DNA of 12,881 bases, taken from contig CAZUEO010000043.1 of the NCBI GenBank assembly GCA_964619675.1, positions 1 through 12,881 on the forward strand. Reading direction: 5' to 3'. This document shows positions 1 through 5,971 of the stretch, piece by piece. How positions within the stretch are numbered: the first letter of the stretch is position 1; every line of letters begins with the position of its first letter. The notes under the pieces were generated by a model. That model was not told the DNA's origin. It searched no databases and was given only the letters and a program-made list of their open reading frames with translations. The stretch is from JAPLMW01 sp964619675. Its GTDB lineage: Bacteria > Planctomycetota > Phycisphaerae > Sedimentisphaerales > UBA12454. The position numbers were made by a program, and so were the translations under genes.

Positions 1-7
1 AATTTTG

Positions 8-55
8 CGCCAGTGACAGTTCCGCAGCCGTTTTTGTCACTGGGCGGATTTTTTT
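8..55 (+). terminator. Intrinsic terminator of an upstream gene
   Basis: A near-perfect inverted repeat pairs 8-18 with 35-46, with one bulged base at 44; the core is CAGTGACA at 11-18 against TGTCACTG at 35-42. It is followed by seven T residues at 49-55. This is the classical GC-containing stem plus T-run of a rho-independent terminator on the + strand. The 16-nt loop is longer than usual. It implies that a gene left of the window ends here and that fabD starts a new transcription unit. Confidence 0.65.
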
Positions 56-64
56 GATGGTAAT

Positions 65-85
65 TTGCTAAAAGTATGCTATCGT
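65..85 (+). promoter_or_regulatory. Weak candidate promoter for the fab cluster
   Basis: Between the upstream terminator and fabD there is a possible extended -10 element, TG at 77-78 followed by TATCGT at 80-85. A TTGCTA at 65-70 is too close to be a standard -35. The match is poor and rests mainly on position, because a promoter is needed after the terminator. Planctomycete promoter consensus is also not certain. Confidence 0.2.
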
Positions 86-128
86 ATGAAAAATTAAGTA
101 ACGGTTGAAAGCTTTTTCAGGGATGATA

Positions 129-1055
129 ATGGCTGAAAAAATAGCATACATATTTCCCGGCCAGGGCGCTCAGATAGTGGGTATGGGAAAGGATTTTTAC
201 GACAGCGAGCCTGCGGCAAAGCAGATTTTTGATAAAGCAGATGAAATACTTGACTTCAGCCTTTCCAAAACCTGTTTTGAAGGACCCCAGGATGAGCTTA
301 ACTCGACGACCATGTCTCAGCCTGCTATTTTCGTAACATCAGTTGCCATTCTCGATTGTCTCAAGGCAAAAGGGACGATTAAACATCCTGATGTAACCGC
401 AGGCTTGAGTCTGGGTGAATATACTGCACTTTACGCAGCAGGCTGTTTTAGTTTTGAAGATGGCCTTAAACTCGTCCAGAAGCGAAGCCAGGCTATGCAA
501 GCCGCTGCTGACGCGGCAGGCGGCTCTATGGTCAGCATAATCGGGCTTGACGCACCTGCCGTTGAGAAACTTTGCGCCGAAGCCGCGCAGGGCGAGGTCC
601 TGAATTGTGCTAATTTTAATTGCCCCGGCCAGATTGTCATTACAGGTGATATAGAGGCCTGTAAAAGGGCTGTAAATCTCGCTGAAAAGTACGGGGCGAT
701 AAAGGCCATTGAGCTCAAAGTTGCAGGGGCATTTCATTGTGAAATGATGAAACCTGCCGCTCAGGAGCTTAAAACAGCACTCCAGCAGTGCAAAATTAAC
801 GATATCGGAAATATAACTGTTGTATCTAATGTGGATGCAGAATATTATAAAACTAAAGAGCAAATCGCACAGGGGCTGGCTAAGCAGCTTACTGGTGCGG
901 TCCTTTGGCAAAAGTGTATGGAACGACTTTTAGCTGATGGCGTTACCAAATTTTATGAAGTAGGGCCCAATAAGGTCTTGATGGGCCTTATGCGAAGAAT
1001 CAATCGCAAGGCGGAAGTTATAAATATTAGTAGTTTAGATAATCTCAAAATATAA
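129..1055 (+). CDS. fabD: Malonyl-CoA:ACP transacylase FabD
   Basis: Transfers malonyl from CoA to acyl carrier protein, supplying the extender unit for type II fatty-acid synthesis in the cytoplasm. I chose ATG 129 (308 residues, against 309 in E. coli FabD) because AGGGA at 119-123 sits 5 nt upstream; an in-frame TTG at 105 and ATG at 123 are alternatives. From this start the FPGQGAQ motif is near residues 10-16, the nucleophile Ser94 lies in GLSLGE (usually GHSLGE, so the residue before Ser is Leu instead of His), and the catalytic His203 lies in GAFHCEMM (usually GAFHSPLM). These match E. coli Ser92 and His201 in spacing. It is the first gene of a fabD-fabG-acpP-fabF run, the common bacterial order. 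Function is secure; the His-to-Leu change beside the nucleophile is a minor variant. Confidence 0.95.
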   Translation: MAEKIAYIFPGQGAQIVGMGKDFYDSEPAAKQIFDKADEILDFSLSKTCFEGPQDELNSTTMSQPAIFVTSVAILDCLKAKGTIKHPDVTAGLSLGEYTALYAAGCFSFEDGLKLVQKRSQAMQAAADAAGGSMVSIIGLDAPAVEKLCAEAAQGEVLNCANFNCPGQIVITGDIEACKRAVNLAEKYGAIKAIELKVAGAFHCEMMKPAAQELKTALQQCKINDIGNITVVSNVDAEYYKTKEQIAQGLAKQLTGAVLWQKCMERLLADGVTKFYEVGPNKVLMGLMRRINRKAEVINISSLDNLKI

Positions 1056-1104
1056 GAATCAGAGCCGCGAATGTAAATGAGCGGTATTTTGGAGAATTAC
1101 AAAA

Positions 1105-1845
1105 ATGGCGGATGAAAAGAGACTTGCGGTAGTTACAGGTGCGGCAAGAGGTATCGGCAGGGCGATTGTGCTTGAGCTTCTAAGGCAGGATAGGCTCGTT
1201 GCAGGCCTTGATATAAATGCCGACCAGCTCGCAGAGCTGCAAAAGGTCGTTGCCGATGCCGGCTATAGCGTTATTACCAAATGCATTGATATTACAAAAA
1301 CCGACCAGTTAAATGATTGCATAGAGGAGCTGGCTAAGCAGCATGGCGGGATAGGCATTCTCGTAAATAACGCAGGTATCACACGCGACAGGCTTATGAT
1401 ACAGATGAGCGATGAGGAGTATGACCTTTTAATGGCGGTAAACCTGCGGGCTGCATTTATGGCATGCAGGGCGGCTTTAAGGTCGATGCTTCGCAACAAG
1501 TTTGGCAGGATTATCAGTATAAGCTCAGTGGCGGGTATTATGGGTCAGGCTGGCAGTGCAAATTATGCCGCCAGCAAAGCCGGACTTATTGGTATGACTA
1601 AGTCGATAGTAAGGGAGGTGGCCAAGAAGGGTATTACCGCTAATTGTGTCGCGCCGGGTTTTATTGTTACGGAAATGACCAGTGTCCTGCCCGAGCTCGT
1701 TAAGGAGGCGGCTTTAGCCGTCATTCCTGCGAAAAAATTAGGCACGCCCGAGGATGTGGCAAAGGCCGTGGCCTTTCTGGCAAGTGATGATTCTGGCTAT
1801 ATTAACGGCCAAATCCTCCAGGTTGACGGCGGTATGGCAATGTGA
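1105..1845 (+). CDS. fabG: 3-oxoacyl-ACP reductase FabG
   Basis: NADPH-dependent reduction of 3-oxoacyl-ACP to 3-hydroxyacyl-ACP, the first reductive step of each elongation cycle. This is a classical short-chain dehydrogenase/reductase of 246 residues (E. coli FabG has 244). Visible motifs are the TGAARGIG nucleotide-binding loop at 11-18, NNAG at 88-91, the structural Asn113, and the catalytic Ser141-Tyr154-Lys158 in SSVAG and YAASK, with the same Ser-Tyr spacing as E. coli (13). The end runs into a typical GQILQVDGGMAM. The start ATG has GGAG at 1091-1094, a slightly long 10-nt spacing. It lies 49 nt after fabD with no terminator between. Many SDRs look alike, but the flanking fabD, acpP and fabF make fabG the clear choice. 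Confidence 0.95.
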   Translation: MADEKRLAVVTGAARGIGRAIVLELLRQDRLVAGLDINADQLAELQKVVADAGYSVITKCIDITKTDQLNDCIEELAKQHGGIGILVNNAGITRDRLMIQMSDEEYDLLMAVNLRAAFMACRAALRSMLRNKFGRIISISSVAGIMGQAGSANYAASKAGLIGMTKSIVREVAKKGITANCVAPGFIVTEMTSVLPELVKEAALAVIPAKKLGTPEDVAKAVAFLASDDSGYINGQILQVDGGMAM

Positions 1846-1880
1846 GTTAATATAAAAAAAGAGTTGCAATGGCCGTTGTT

Positions 1881-1899
1881 GGCAGGTATATTACCTGCC
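1881..1899 (+). other. Perfect hairpin between fabG and acpP
   Basis: GGCAGGTA at 1881-1888 pairs exactly with TACCTGCC at 1892-1899 across a 3-nt loop. It is not followed by a T-run, so it is not a standard terminator. A second, smaller CAGG-ATA-CCTG palindrome follows at 1911-1921. It lies in the 120-nt leader before acpP. It could be an mRNA processing or stabilising stem that lets acpP be made at a higher level than fabG, or an operator. The sequence alone does not decide. Confidence 0.5.
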
Positions 1900-1965
1900 C
1901 AAATGACGGACAGGATACCTGATTAAGGTGTAAGAAAAGGAGTTTTTTGTATTAGGAGACTTATT

Positions 1966-2229
1966 GTGAGTATTGATGTCCAGGCTATTGAAAAGAAGGT
2001 TATAAAAATTGTTGCTGACCAGATGAGCACCGACGAATCGGAAATAACACGTGAAACGTCGTTTATTACCGACCTTAACGCTGATTCCCTCGACACGGTT
2101 GAGCTGGTGATGGAATTTGAAGATGAGTTCGATACCAGTATTCCAGACGAAGAGGCCGAAAAAATCCAGACTGTTGGAGCAGCAATCGATTATGTTGTTG
2201 ACACGTTAAAAAAGAAAGAGCAGAGCTGA
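1966..2229 (+). CDS. acpP: Acyl carrier protein AcpP
   Basis: Small acidic carrier (87 residues) that holds growing acyl chains on a 4'-phosphopantetheine arm. The attachment residue is Ser41 in the DSLDTVELVMEFE motif, and the helix pattern and acidic composition are typical. It starts at GTG 1966, with AGGAG at 1954-1958 seven nt upstream; a second AAGGAG at 1937-1942 lies further up, so the leader carries tandem Shine-Dalgarno-like sites. The C-terminal tail is Lys-rich (LKKKEQS). Its carrier arm would be primed with malonyl by FabD and serve FabG and FabF, encoded on either side. fabF follows 16 nt later. Confidence 0.97.
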   Translation: MSIDVQAIEKKVIKIVADQMSTDESEITRETSFITDLNADSLDTVELVMEFEDEFDTSIPDEEAEKIQTVGAAIDYVVDTLKKKEQS

Positions 2230-2245
2230 AAAACAGGCTGGCGAA

Positions 2246-3490
2246 ATGAACAAACGACGAGTGGTTATAACAGGCCTGGGCTGCGTTACGCCGCTTGGTG
2301 ATTCCGTAGATGGTTTTTTTGATTCCATCTGCAAGGGCAAAAGCGGGGTTTCAACTATTACCAGCTTCGATGTTTCCCAGTTCGCCACGAGATTCGCCGG
2401 CGAAGCAAAAGACTTTGATATTACCAAATTTGTCGATGCCCGCGAGGGTAAGCGAATGGACCGGTTCTGTCAGCTCGCTGTGGCCTCAGCAGTGCAGGCC
2501 GTCAAAGACTGCGGAATCGATTTCTCAAGAGAAGATATCAACCGCTGCGGCGTTATCTACGGGACAGGTATCGGCGGTATCCAGGAAATCGAACAACAGC
2601 ATATCAGACTGCTGAATAAGGGGCCTCGGTTCGTCTCGCCTTTCACCGTACCGAAACTTATGGCCAACGCGGCTAGCGGGACAATATCAATGATGTACGG
2701 CATTAGAGGCCCGAATTTCTGCGTGGTTACGGCTTGTGCATCGGCATCACATTCAATCGGCGAGGCGTTTTATAACATCCTTACCGACCGCAGCGATATT
2801 ATCATAACAGGCGGCTCGGAAGCTGCTGTCTCGCCGGTCGGGTTGAGTTCCTTCTGTTCGCTGAAGGCACTGAGCACCAAAAACGATACGCCCGAAATGG
2901 CGTCAAGACCGTTCGATATCGACCGCGATGGGTTTGTAATGGCTGAAGGTGCTGCGACTGTCATTCTCGAAGAATACGAACATGCCAAAAAGCGCGGGGC
3001 GAGAATCTATGCTGAACTTTTAGGCTACGGCGCAACGGCAGATGCACATCATATAACCGCGCCTCCGCCCGACGGCGGCGGGGCCGTAAAGGCAGTGGAA
3101 AACGCGATGAAACAGGCGGGTATCGCAAAGGAGAAAATAGATTATATAAACGCGCATGGGACAAGCACACAGCTTAATGACCTTTCCGAAGCACTGGCGG
3201 TAAAAAAGTTCTTCGGCGAGCACGCTTATAAACTTTCCATAAGCTCGACGAAAAGCGCTATTGGCCATTCGTTAGGTGCAAGCGGCGGAATCGAAATTGT
3301 AGTGACCTGCAAAACAATAGAAAAATCCATTATCCATCCCACGATAAACCTCGATAACATCGACCCACAGTGCGACCCGAAACTCGATTTTGTGCCCAAG
3401 GTCGCCAAAGAGAGAAAAGTTGATTACGCGATGAGCAATTCGTTCGGCTTCGGCGGCCATAACGCCTGCCTGGTAGTGGGAAGAGTTTAA
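2246..3490 (+). CDS. fabF: 3-oxoacyl-ACP synthase II FabF
   Basis: Beta-ketoacyl-ACP synthase II, which condenses acyl-ACP with malonyl-ACP to lengthen the chain by two carbons. The protein has 414 residues (E. coli FabF 413). The Cys-His-His triad is visible: Cys164 in TACASASHS, His304 in NAHGTSTQLND and His341 in SAIGHSLGASGG. Lys336 in SSTKS and the glycine-rich GFGGHN near 401-406 are also present. Each lies one residue from its E. coli counterpart. The start at ATG 2246 has only a weak AGG upstream; translation is probably coupled to acpP, which ends 16 nt before. The helicase gene begins 3 nt after the stop. FabF, not FabB, is indicated by length and by the acpP-fabF adjacency. Confidence 0.96.
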   Translation: MNKRRVVITGLGCVTPLGDSVDGFFDSICKGKSGVSTITSFDVSQFATRFAGEAKDFDITKFVDAREGKRMDRFCQLAVASAVQAVKDCGIDFSREDINRCGVIYGTGIGGIQEIEQQHIRLLNKGPRFVSPFTVPKLMANAASGTISMMYGIRGPNFCVVTACASASHSIGEAFYNILTDRSDIIITGGSEAAVSPVGLSSFCSLKALSTKNDTPEMASRPFDIDRDGFVMAEGAATVILEEYEHAKKRGARIYAELLGYGATADAHHITAPPPDGGGAVKAVENAMKQAGIAKEKIDYINAHGTSTQLNDLSEALAVKKFFGEHAYKLSISSTKSAIGHSLGASGGIEIVVTCKTIEKSIIHPTINLDNIDPQCDPKLDFVPKVAKERKVDYAMSNSFGFGGHNACLVVGRV

Positions 3491-3493
3491 ACA

Positions 3494-4729
3494 ATGCCAT
3501 TCAAATTACTTGGTCTTTCCGATCCGCTGGTGCGGGGTATTCTTGCCACCGGCTACATTGCTCCTACCGAGATTCAGTCCGAGGTAATCCCGGCCGTGAT
3601 GGAAGGCAAAGATATCATCGGCTGTGCCCAGACCGGCACAGGCAAAACTGCCGCGTTTGTGCTGCCTATTTTAAACCGGCTCAGCCACGAGCATGCGACC
3701 AGAAGCAAAAATATAAAAGTGCTGGTTCTTACCCCGACTCGCGAGCTGGCACTGCAAATCGAACAGTGTATCATCGGCTACGGCCGGTTCCTGCATATGC
3801 GCACTCTTGCCGTTTACGGCGGTGTGAATATTGGAGGTCAGTTTTCCTCGCTTCGCAGGGGCATTGACATTATTGTTGCCACGCCTGGCCGACTTCTCGA
3901 CCATATGCAGCGGCGCACTATCGACCTGAGGCATGTTGAAGTGCTTGTTATCGATGAAGCCGACCGTATGTTCGATATGGGATTTATCAACGATGTGCGA
4001 AAAATTATCGCCGCTGTGCCCGCAAAACGTCAAACGCTGCTTTTTTCCGCTACCATACCGCCCGAAGTAAAGGCCCTGGCCGCGGGGGTAATGAATCATC
4101 CGAAAATAATTCAGGTAGGTCCGCAGCAAATACCAATCGAGACCATTACACAGTACATCTACCCCGTCCAAAGCCAGCAGAAAATGGATATCCTGCTGCA
4201 CATGCTCCAAAAAGGCGGGATGTACAGCGTACTTGTTTTTTCCCGCACGAAGCACGGCGCCGACAGGATTAATCGTCGTCTTGAGCGGGCGGGCATTAAA
4301 TCGGTCGCGATACACTCAGGCCGCACTCAGGGCCAGAGACGGCGGGCAATGGAGGGCTTTAAAGAAAACAAATACCAGGTTATGGTAGCAACCGATATCG
4401 CCGCACGCGGCATAGATGTTGAGGGAATTTCGCACGTCGTAAATTTTGATGTACCCGTATTTGCGGAAGACTACATTCATCGCATCGGCCGCACAGGCAG
4501 GGCCGCAGCCACAGGCGATGCGATTACGCTCGTTTCTCGCGATGAGGAGAAATATCTTCGTCAGATTGAAAGATTTATCGGCCGTAAATTCAAGCTGGAA
4601 AAATTTACCGACTTTGCTTACGCCGCAGCGCCGCCGCAAAAACAGGAATACAAATCTCGGCCGGTGCCGCATATACGGAAAGCTTTTGCAGGCGGCACAG
4701 GACGGCGTCGCCGCAGGCGAACAAGATAA
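3494..4729 (+). CDS. rhlE: DEAD-box ATP-dependent RNA helicase, RhlE-like
   Basis: Unwinds RNA duplexes using ATP; family members act in ribosome assembly, RNA decay and cold adaptation. All core motifs are present in order in 411 residues: the Q motif (Phe3 and Gln28 region), motif I AQTGTGKT at 45-52, PTRELA at 81-86, TPGR at 130-133, DEAD at 154-157, SAT at 185-187, FSRTK near 249-253, ATDIAARGID ending at 308 and HRIGRTGR at 329-336. After the second RecA-like domain there is a short tail ending in a run of Arg (GGTGRRRRRR), typical of RNA-binding extensions in RhlE-type helicases. It begins 3 nt after fabF on the same strand, so it is almost certainly in the same transcript. The exact subfamily (RhlE against other DEAD-box groups) is inferred from the short tail and overall motif style. 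Confidence 0.9.
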   Translation: MPFKLLGLSDPLVRGILATGYIAPTEIQSEVIPAVMEGKDIIGCAQTGTGKTAAFVLPILNRLSHEHATRSKNIKVLVLTPTRELALQIEQCIIGYGRFLHMRTLAVYGGVNIGGQFSSLRRGIDIIVATPGRLLDHMQRRTIDLRHVEVLVIDEADRMFDMGFINDVRKIIAAVPAKRQTLLFSATIPPEVKALAAGVMNHPKIIQVGPQQIPIETITQYIYPVQSQQKMDILLHMLQKGGMYSVLVFSRTKHGADRINRRLERAGIKSVAIHSGRTQGQRRRAMEGFKENKYQVMVATDIAARGIDVEGISHVVNFDVPVFAEDYIHRIGRTGRAAATGDAITLVSRDEEKYLRQIERFIGRKFKLEKFTDFAYAAAPPQKQEYKSRPVPHIRKAFAGGTGRRRRRRTR

Positions 4730-4741
4730 ATAGAATTGAAG

Positions 4742-4766
4742 ATTGAAAATTTAAAATTGAAAATTT
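4742..4766 (+). repeat. AT-rich 11-bp tandem direct repeat
   Basis: ATTGAAAATTT occurs at 4742-4752 and again at 4756-4766, with a related ATTGAA just before. It lies in the 112-nt space between the helicase stop and the first REP-like hairpin. No gene is seen there. A simple AT-rich spacer is the most likely reading. Confidence 0.5.
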
Positions 4767-4841
4767 GTGGAATTCTAAAAGGGGTGATTTTCTAATTGTT
4801 TTTTCGCAGGTCAAGGCTATAATTTGGCAGGATAGCAGGAG

Positions 4842-4884
4842 CTAACCAACCCCCGACCACAGGGGTCGGGGCTAACCACTAACC
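4842..4884 (-). repeat. REP-like hairpin downstream of the RAYT gene
   Basis: Read on the - strand: GGTTAG (4884-4879), T, GGTTAG (4877-4872), then CCCCGACC (4871-4864), loop CCTGT (4863-4859), GGTCGGGG (4858-4851), then a third GGTTAG (4847-4842). The stem is a perfect 8 bp with a 5-nt loop. The GGTTAG head next to a short palindrome resembles the GTAG-plus-hairpin layout of REP elements recognised by RAYT transposases. The same head, loop and stem top occur in opposite orientation on the other side of the transposase gene at 5377-5404. It may also stop transcription coming from the fab-helicase operon, although no T-run follows it on the + strand. Confidence 0.7.
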
Positions 4885-5331
4885 ATTATGTTTTTGAATG
4901 TACCTGATTTTTCGGTCTAACTCTTCCTGATTGAAACAAAAACGCTTATCGAATCCCTGCGTCCAAATTCTTCCTTGTCTGCCATTTTTATATAATGCAA
5001 ACATTGCTATATTCTTATACCTGCTTACAATCTGCTCTATCGACTCACTACAGGATTCGGTTGCGATATGAACATGATTACTACAAACCTCTATGGCCTT
5101 TATGGTCTGCCTGATTTTCTCGGCCTCCTTTAAAATTGCCTGTTTGGCGATTTCTTTTTCAGCCGGATTCAAAATTATAGTATCACCTTTTTGCAGTTTT
5201 TGACAAATTATTTTGATATTATCATCACCATTCATAATTTGGCCGTTTTTGACATATCCTCTTTTGTCGCCTTGCAGCCAGGAACCATAAGTTGTCCAGG
5301 TAATCATATATCCAATTAATTTTTTTGACAT
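4879..5331 (-). CDS. REP-associated tyrosine transposase (RAYT, Y1 HUH family)
   Basis: Single-strand DNA endonuclease/transposase related to IS200/IS605 TnpA, of the kind that acts on REP palindromes. The protein has 150 residues from ATG 5331; an in-frame TTG at 5337 is possible. Visible features are an N-terminal strand with TTYGSWLQGDKRGYV (near 13-27), the metal-binding HVH at 86-88, and a C-terminal RKIRYIQKHNG in which Tyr144 aligns with the catalytic tyrosine of the family's YI..NP.K.G motif. The assignment of Tyr144 is by analogy; Tyr105 and Tyr114 are nearer to HVH than expected. The frame is intact. The stop codon TAG is formed by one of the GGTTAG heads of the flanking hairpin. 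No Shine-Dalgarno is visible; a good promoter places transcription start near the ATG. Confidence 0.85.
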   Translation of the reverse strand: MSKKLIGYMITWTTYGSWLQGDKRGYVKNGQIMNGDDNIKIICQKLQKGDTIILNPAEKEIAKQAILKEAEKIRQTIKAIEVCSNHVHIATESCSESIEQIVSRYKNIAMFALYKNGRQGRIWTQGFDKRFCFNQEELDRKIRYIQKHNG

Positions 5332-5337
5332 AACCAA

Positions 5338-5366
5338 ATAATATCTGCAAGTTTTATTCGTGACAA
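5338..5366 (-). promoter_or_regulatory. Promoter of the RAYT gene
   Basis: On the - strand TTGTCA (5366-5361) and TATTAT (5343-5338) are separated by exactly 17 nt. Each differs from the sigma-70 consensus at one position. The expected transcription start, 6-8 nt below the -10 box, falls at about 5332-5330, at or next to the ATG at 5331. The mRNA would then be leaderless or nearly so, which fits the missing ribosome binding site. Confidence 0.55.
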
Positions 5367-5376
5367 TAATTATTGC

Positions 5377-5404
5377 GGTTAGCCTGCACCCCTGTGGTGC
5401 AGGG
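5377..5404 (+). repeat. REP-like hairpin upstream of the RAYT gene
   Basis: On the + strand: GGTTAG (5377-5382), CCTGCACC (5383-5390), loop CCTGT (5391-5395), GGTGCAGG (5396-5403). The stem is a perfect 8 bp. It shares the GGTTAG head, the CCTGT loop and the ACC/GGT stem top with the hairpin at 4851-4871, but its lower stem has different, compensating bases. The two hairpins point outward, away from the transposase gene. GTTTTT follows directly, so it could also work as a weak terminator on the + strand. Confidence 0.7.
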
Positions 5405-5426
5405 TTTTTGACCTCGCAATGACATT

Positions 5427-5686
5427 ATTTGTGTTCATTCTGTTAGGGACAGGCCGCCTTTAGCGGCCGTCAGGCGCCTTTGATGACTTGTCTTTAACGG
5501 GATTAGTCTGCCTGCATTTAACACTTCCGATTTCGCCGGAGCTGCGATGGACGACAGGTTCGTGGCCGGGTTCTTTGTGTCTGCTGCCCCAATAATGCTT
5601 GAAATCCGCGTATGTCTTATAGTTCAACTGGAGATTGTTCCTGTATGAGAGATTGCCCACAAAGCTGATTAGCGGCTGGCGGCGAT
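5427..5686. repeat. 260-bp direct duplication, copy A
   Basis: This segment aligns base for base, with no gaps, to 7481-7740. By eye I count about 26 differences in 260 positions (about 90% identity). Both copies are in the same orientation. Similarity stops sharply after the shared CTGGCGGCGAT at 5686 and 7740. The copy includes the last 74 codons of the radical SAM gene, its stop codon, and about 33 bases beyond it. Confidence 0.9.
5460..5686 (-). pseudogene. Detached C-terminal fragment of the radical SAM gene
   Basis: Encodes 74 residues matching the last 74 of the intact radical SAM protein at 7514-9001, including NLSYRNNLQLNYKTYADF and HYWGS. Eleven residues differ, a high amino-acid change for about 10% base difference, which suggests loss of constraint. 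No B12-binding or radical SAM core precedes it. The reading frame happens to stay open on the - strand up to ATG 5921, but that added 79-residue part is Phe/Leu/Ile-rich, has no counterpart in the intact gene and lies opposite a Lys-rich + frame, so I treat it as a shadow. A small chimeric protein of 153 residues cannot be excluded. Confidence 0.65.
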
Positions 5687-5846
5687 AGTTATCGGTGTAT
5701 GGCTGATTAAACTCTTTATCTCGCTCGGCTGGAATTATAGCTGGAAATCGAAAAGGCAAAAAAACACGGATAAGAAAAAACACCTGACGATATTCGAGCA
5801 CAAAAAGGTCGATAACCATCTGAAAAAACGCTTCGATAATAAGTAA
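5687..5846 (+). pseudogene. Possible 3' remnant of an unknown + strand gene
   Basis: Starting exactly at the edge of the duplicated segment, a + strand frame stays open for about 52 codons to TAA at 5844-5846. It reads as a hydrophobic stretch (VIGVWLIKLFISLGW) followed by a Lys/Arg-rich tail (WKSKRQKNTDKKK ... LKKRFDNK), a plausible C-terminus of an inner-membrane protein. It has no start codon of its own in the unique part and no recognisable family. The frame is interrupted by TAG inside the duplicated segment just upstream. It may be the tail of a gene whose front was lost when the duplicated piece arrived. Evidence is compositional only. Confidence 0.3.
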
Positions 5847-5896
5847 CCGCAGAGTGCGCAAGACCCGCCATTTCTTCAATGTCAGCATTTTTTTAA

Positions 5897-5924
5897 TTGA
5901 CCGCGGCATAAAAACCTGCATAAT
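5897..5924 (+). promoter_or_regulatory. Promoter of the beta-propeller repeat gene
   Basis: TTGACC at 5897-5902 and CATAAT at 5919-5924 each match the sigma-70 consensus at five of six positions, with a 16-nt spacer. Transcription would start near 5931, giving a leader of about 40 nt before ATG 5972. A second AT-rich box, TATAAT at 5937-5942, lacks a -35. The rest of 5847-5971 holds no gene. Confidence 0.45.
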
Positions 5925-5971
5925 ATGGAACTGATATATAATTATTTATGGTTTTCAGGAGGACGGAAAAG

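Noticed and set aside
8..55. Inverted repeat near the left edge as a possible operator for fabD
   Set aside because: The stem is followed directly by seven T residues, which fits a terminator better; it also shows no likeness to the known FapR site.
1869..1922. A 17-codon frame starting ATG in the fabG-acpP spacer
   Set aside because: Weak ribosome site and no resemblance to a known peptide such as ribosomal protein L32, which often sits near fab genes; the hairpin explains the sequence better.
3671..4315. - strand open frame of 214 codons inside the helicase gene
   Set aside because: Opposite a full set of DEAD-box motifs; no domain or ribosome binding site of its own.
5687..5921. - strand extension joining the duplicated radical SAM tail to a 153-residue protein
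   Set aside because: The added part is rich in Phe, Leu and Ile as expected opposite a Lys-rich + frame, and has no counterpart in the intact radical SAM protein. Kept only as a possibility in the pseudogene entry.
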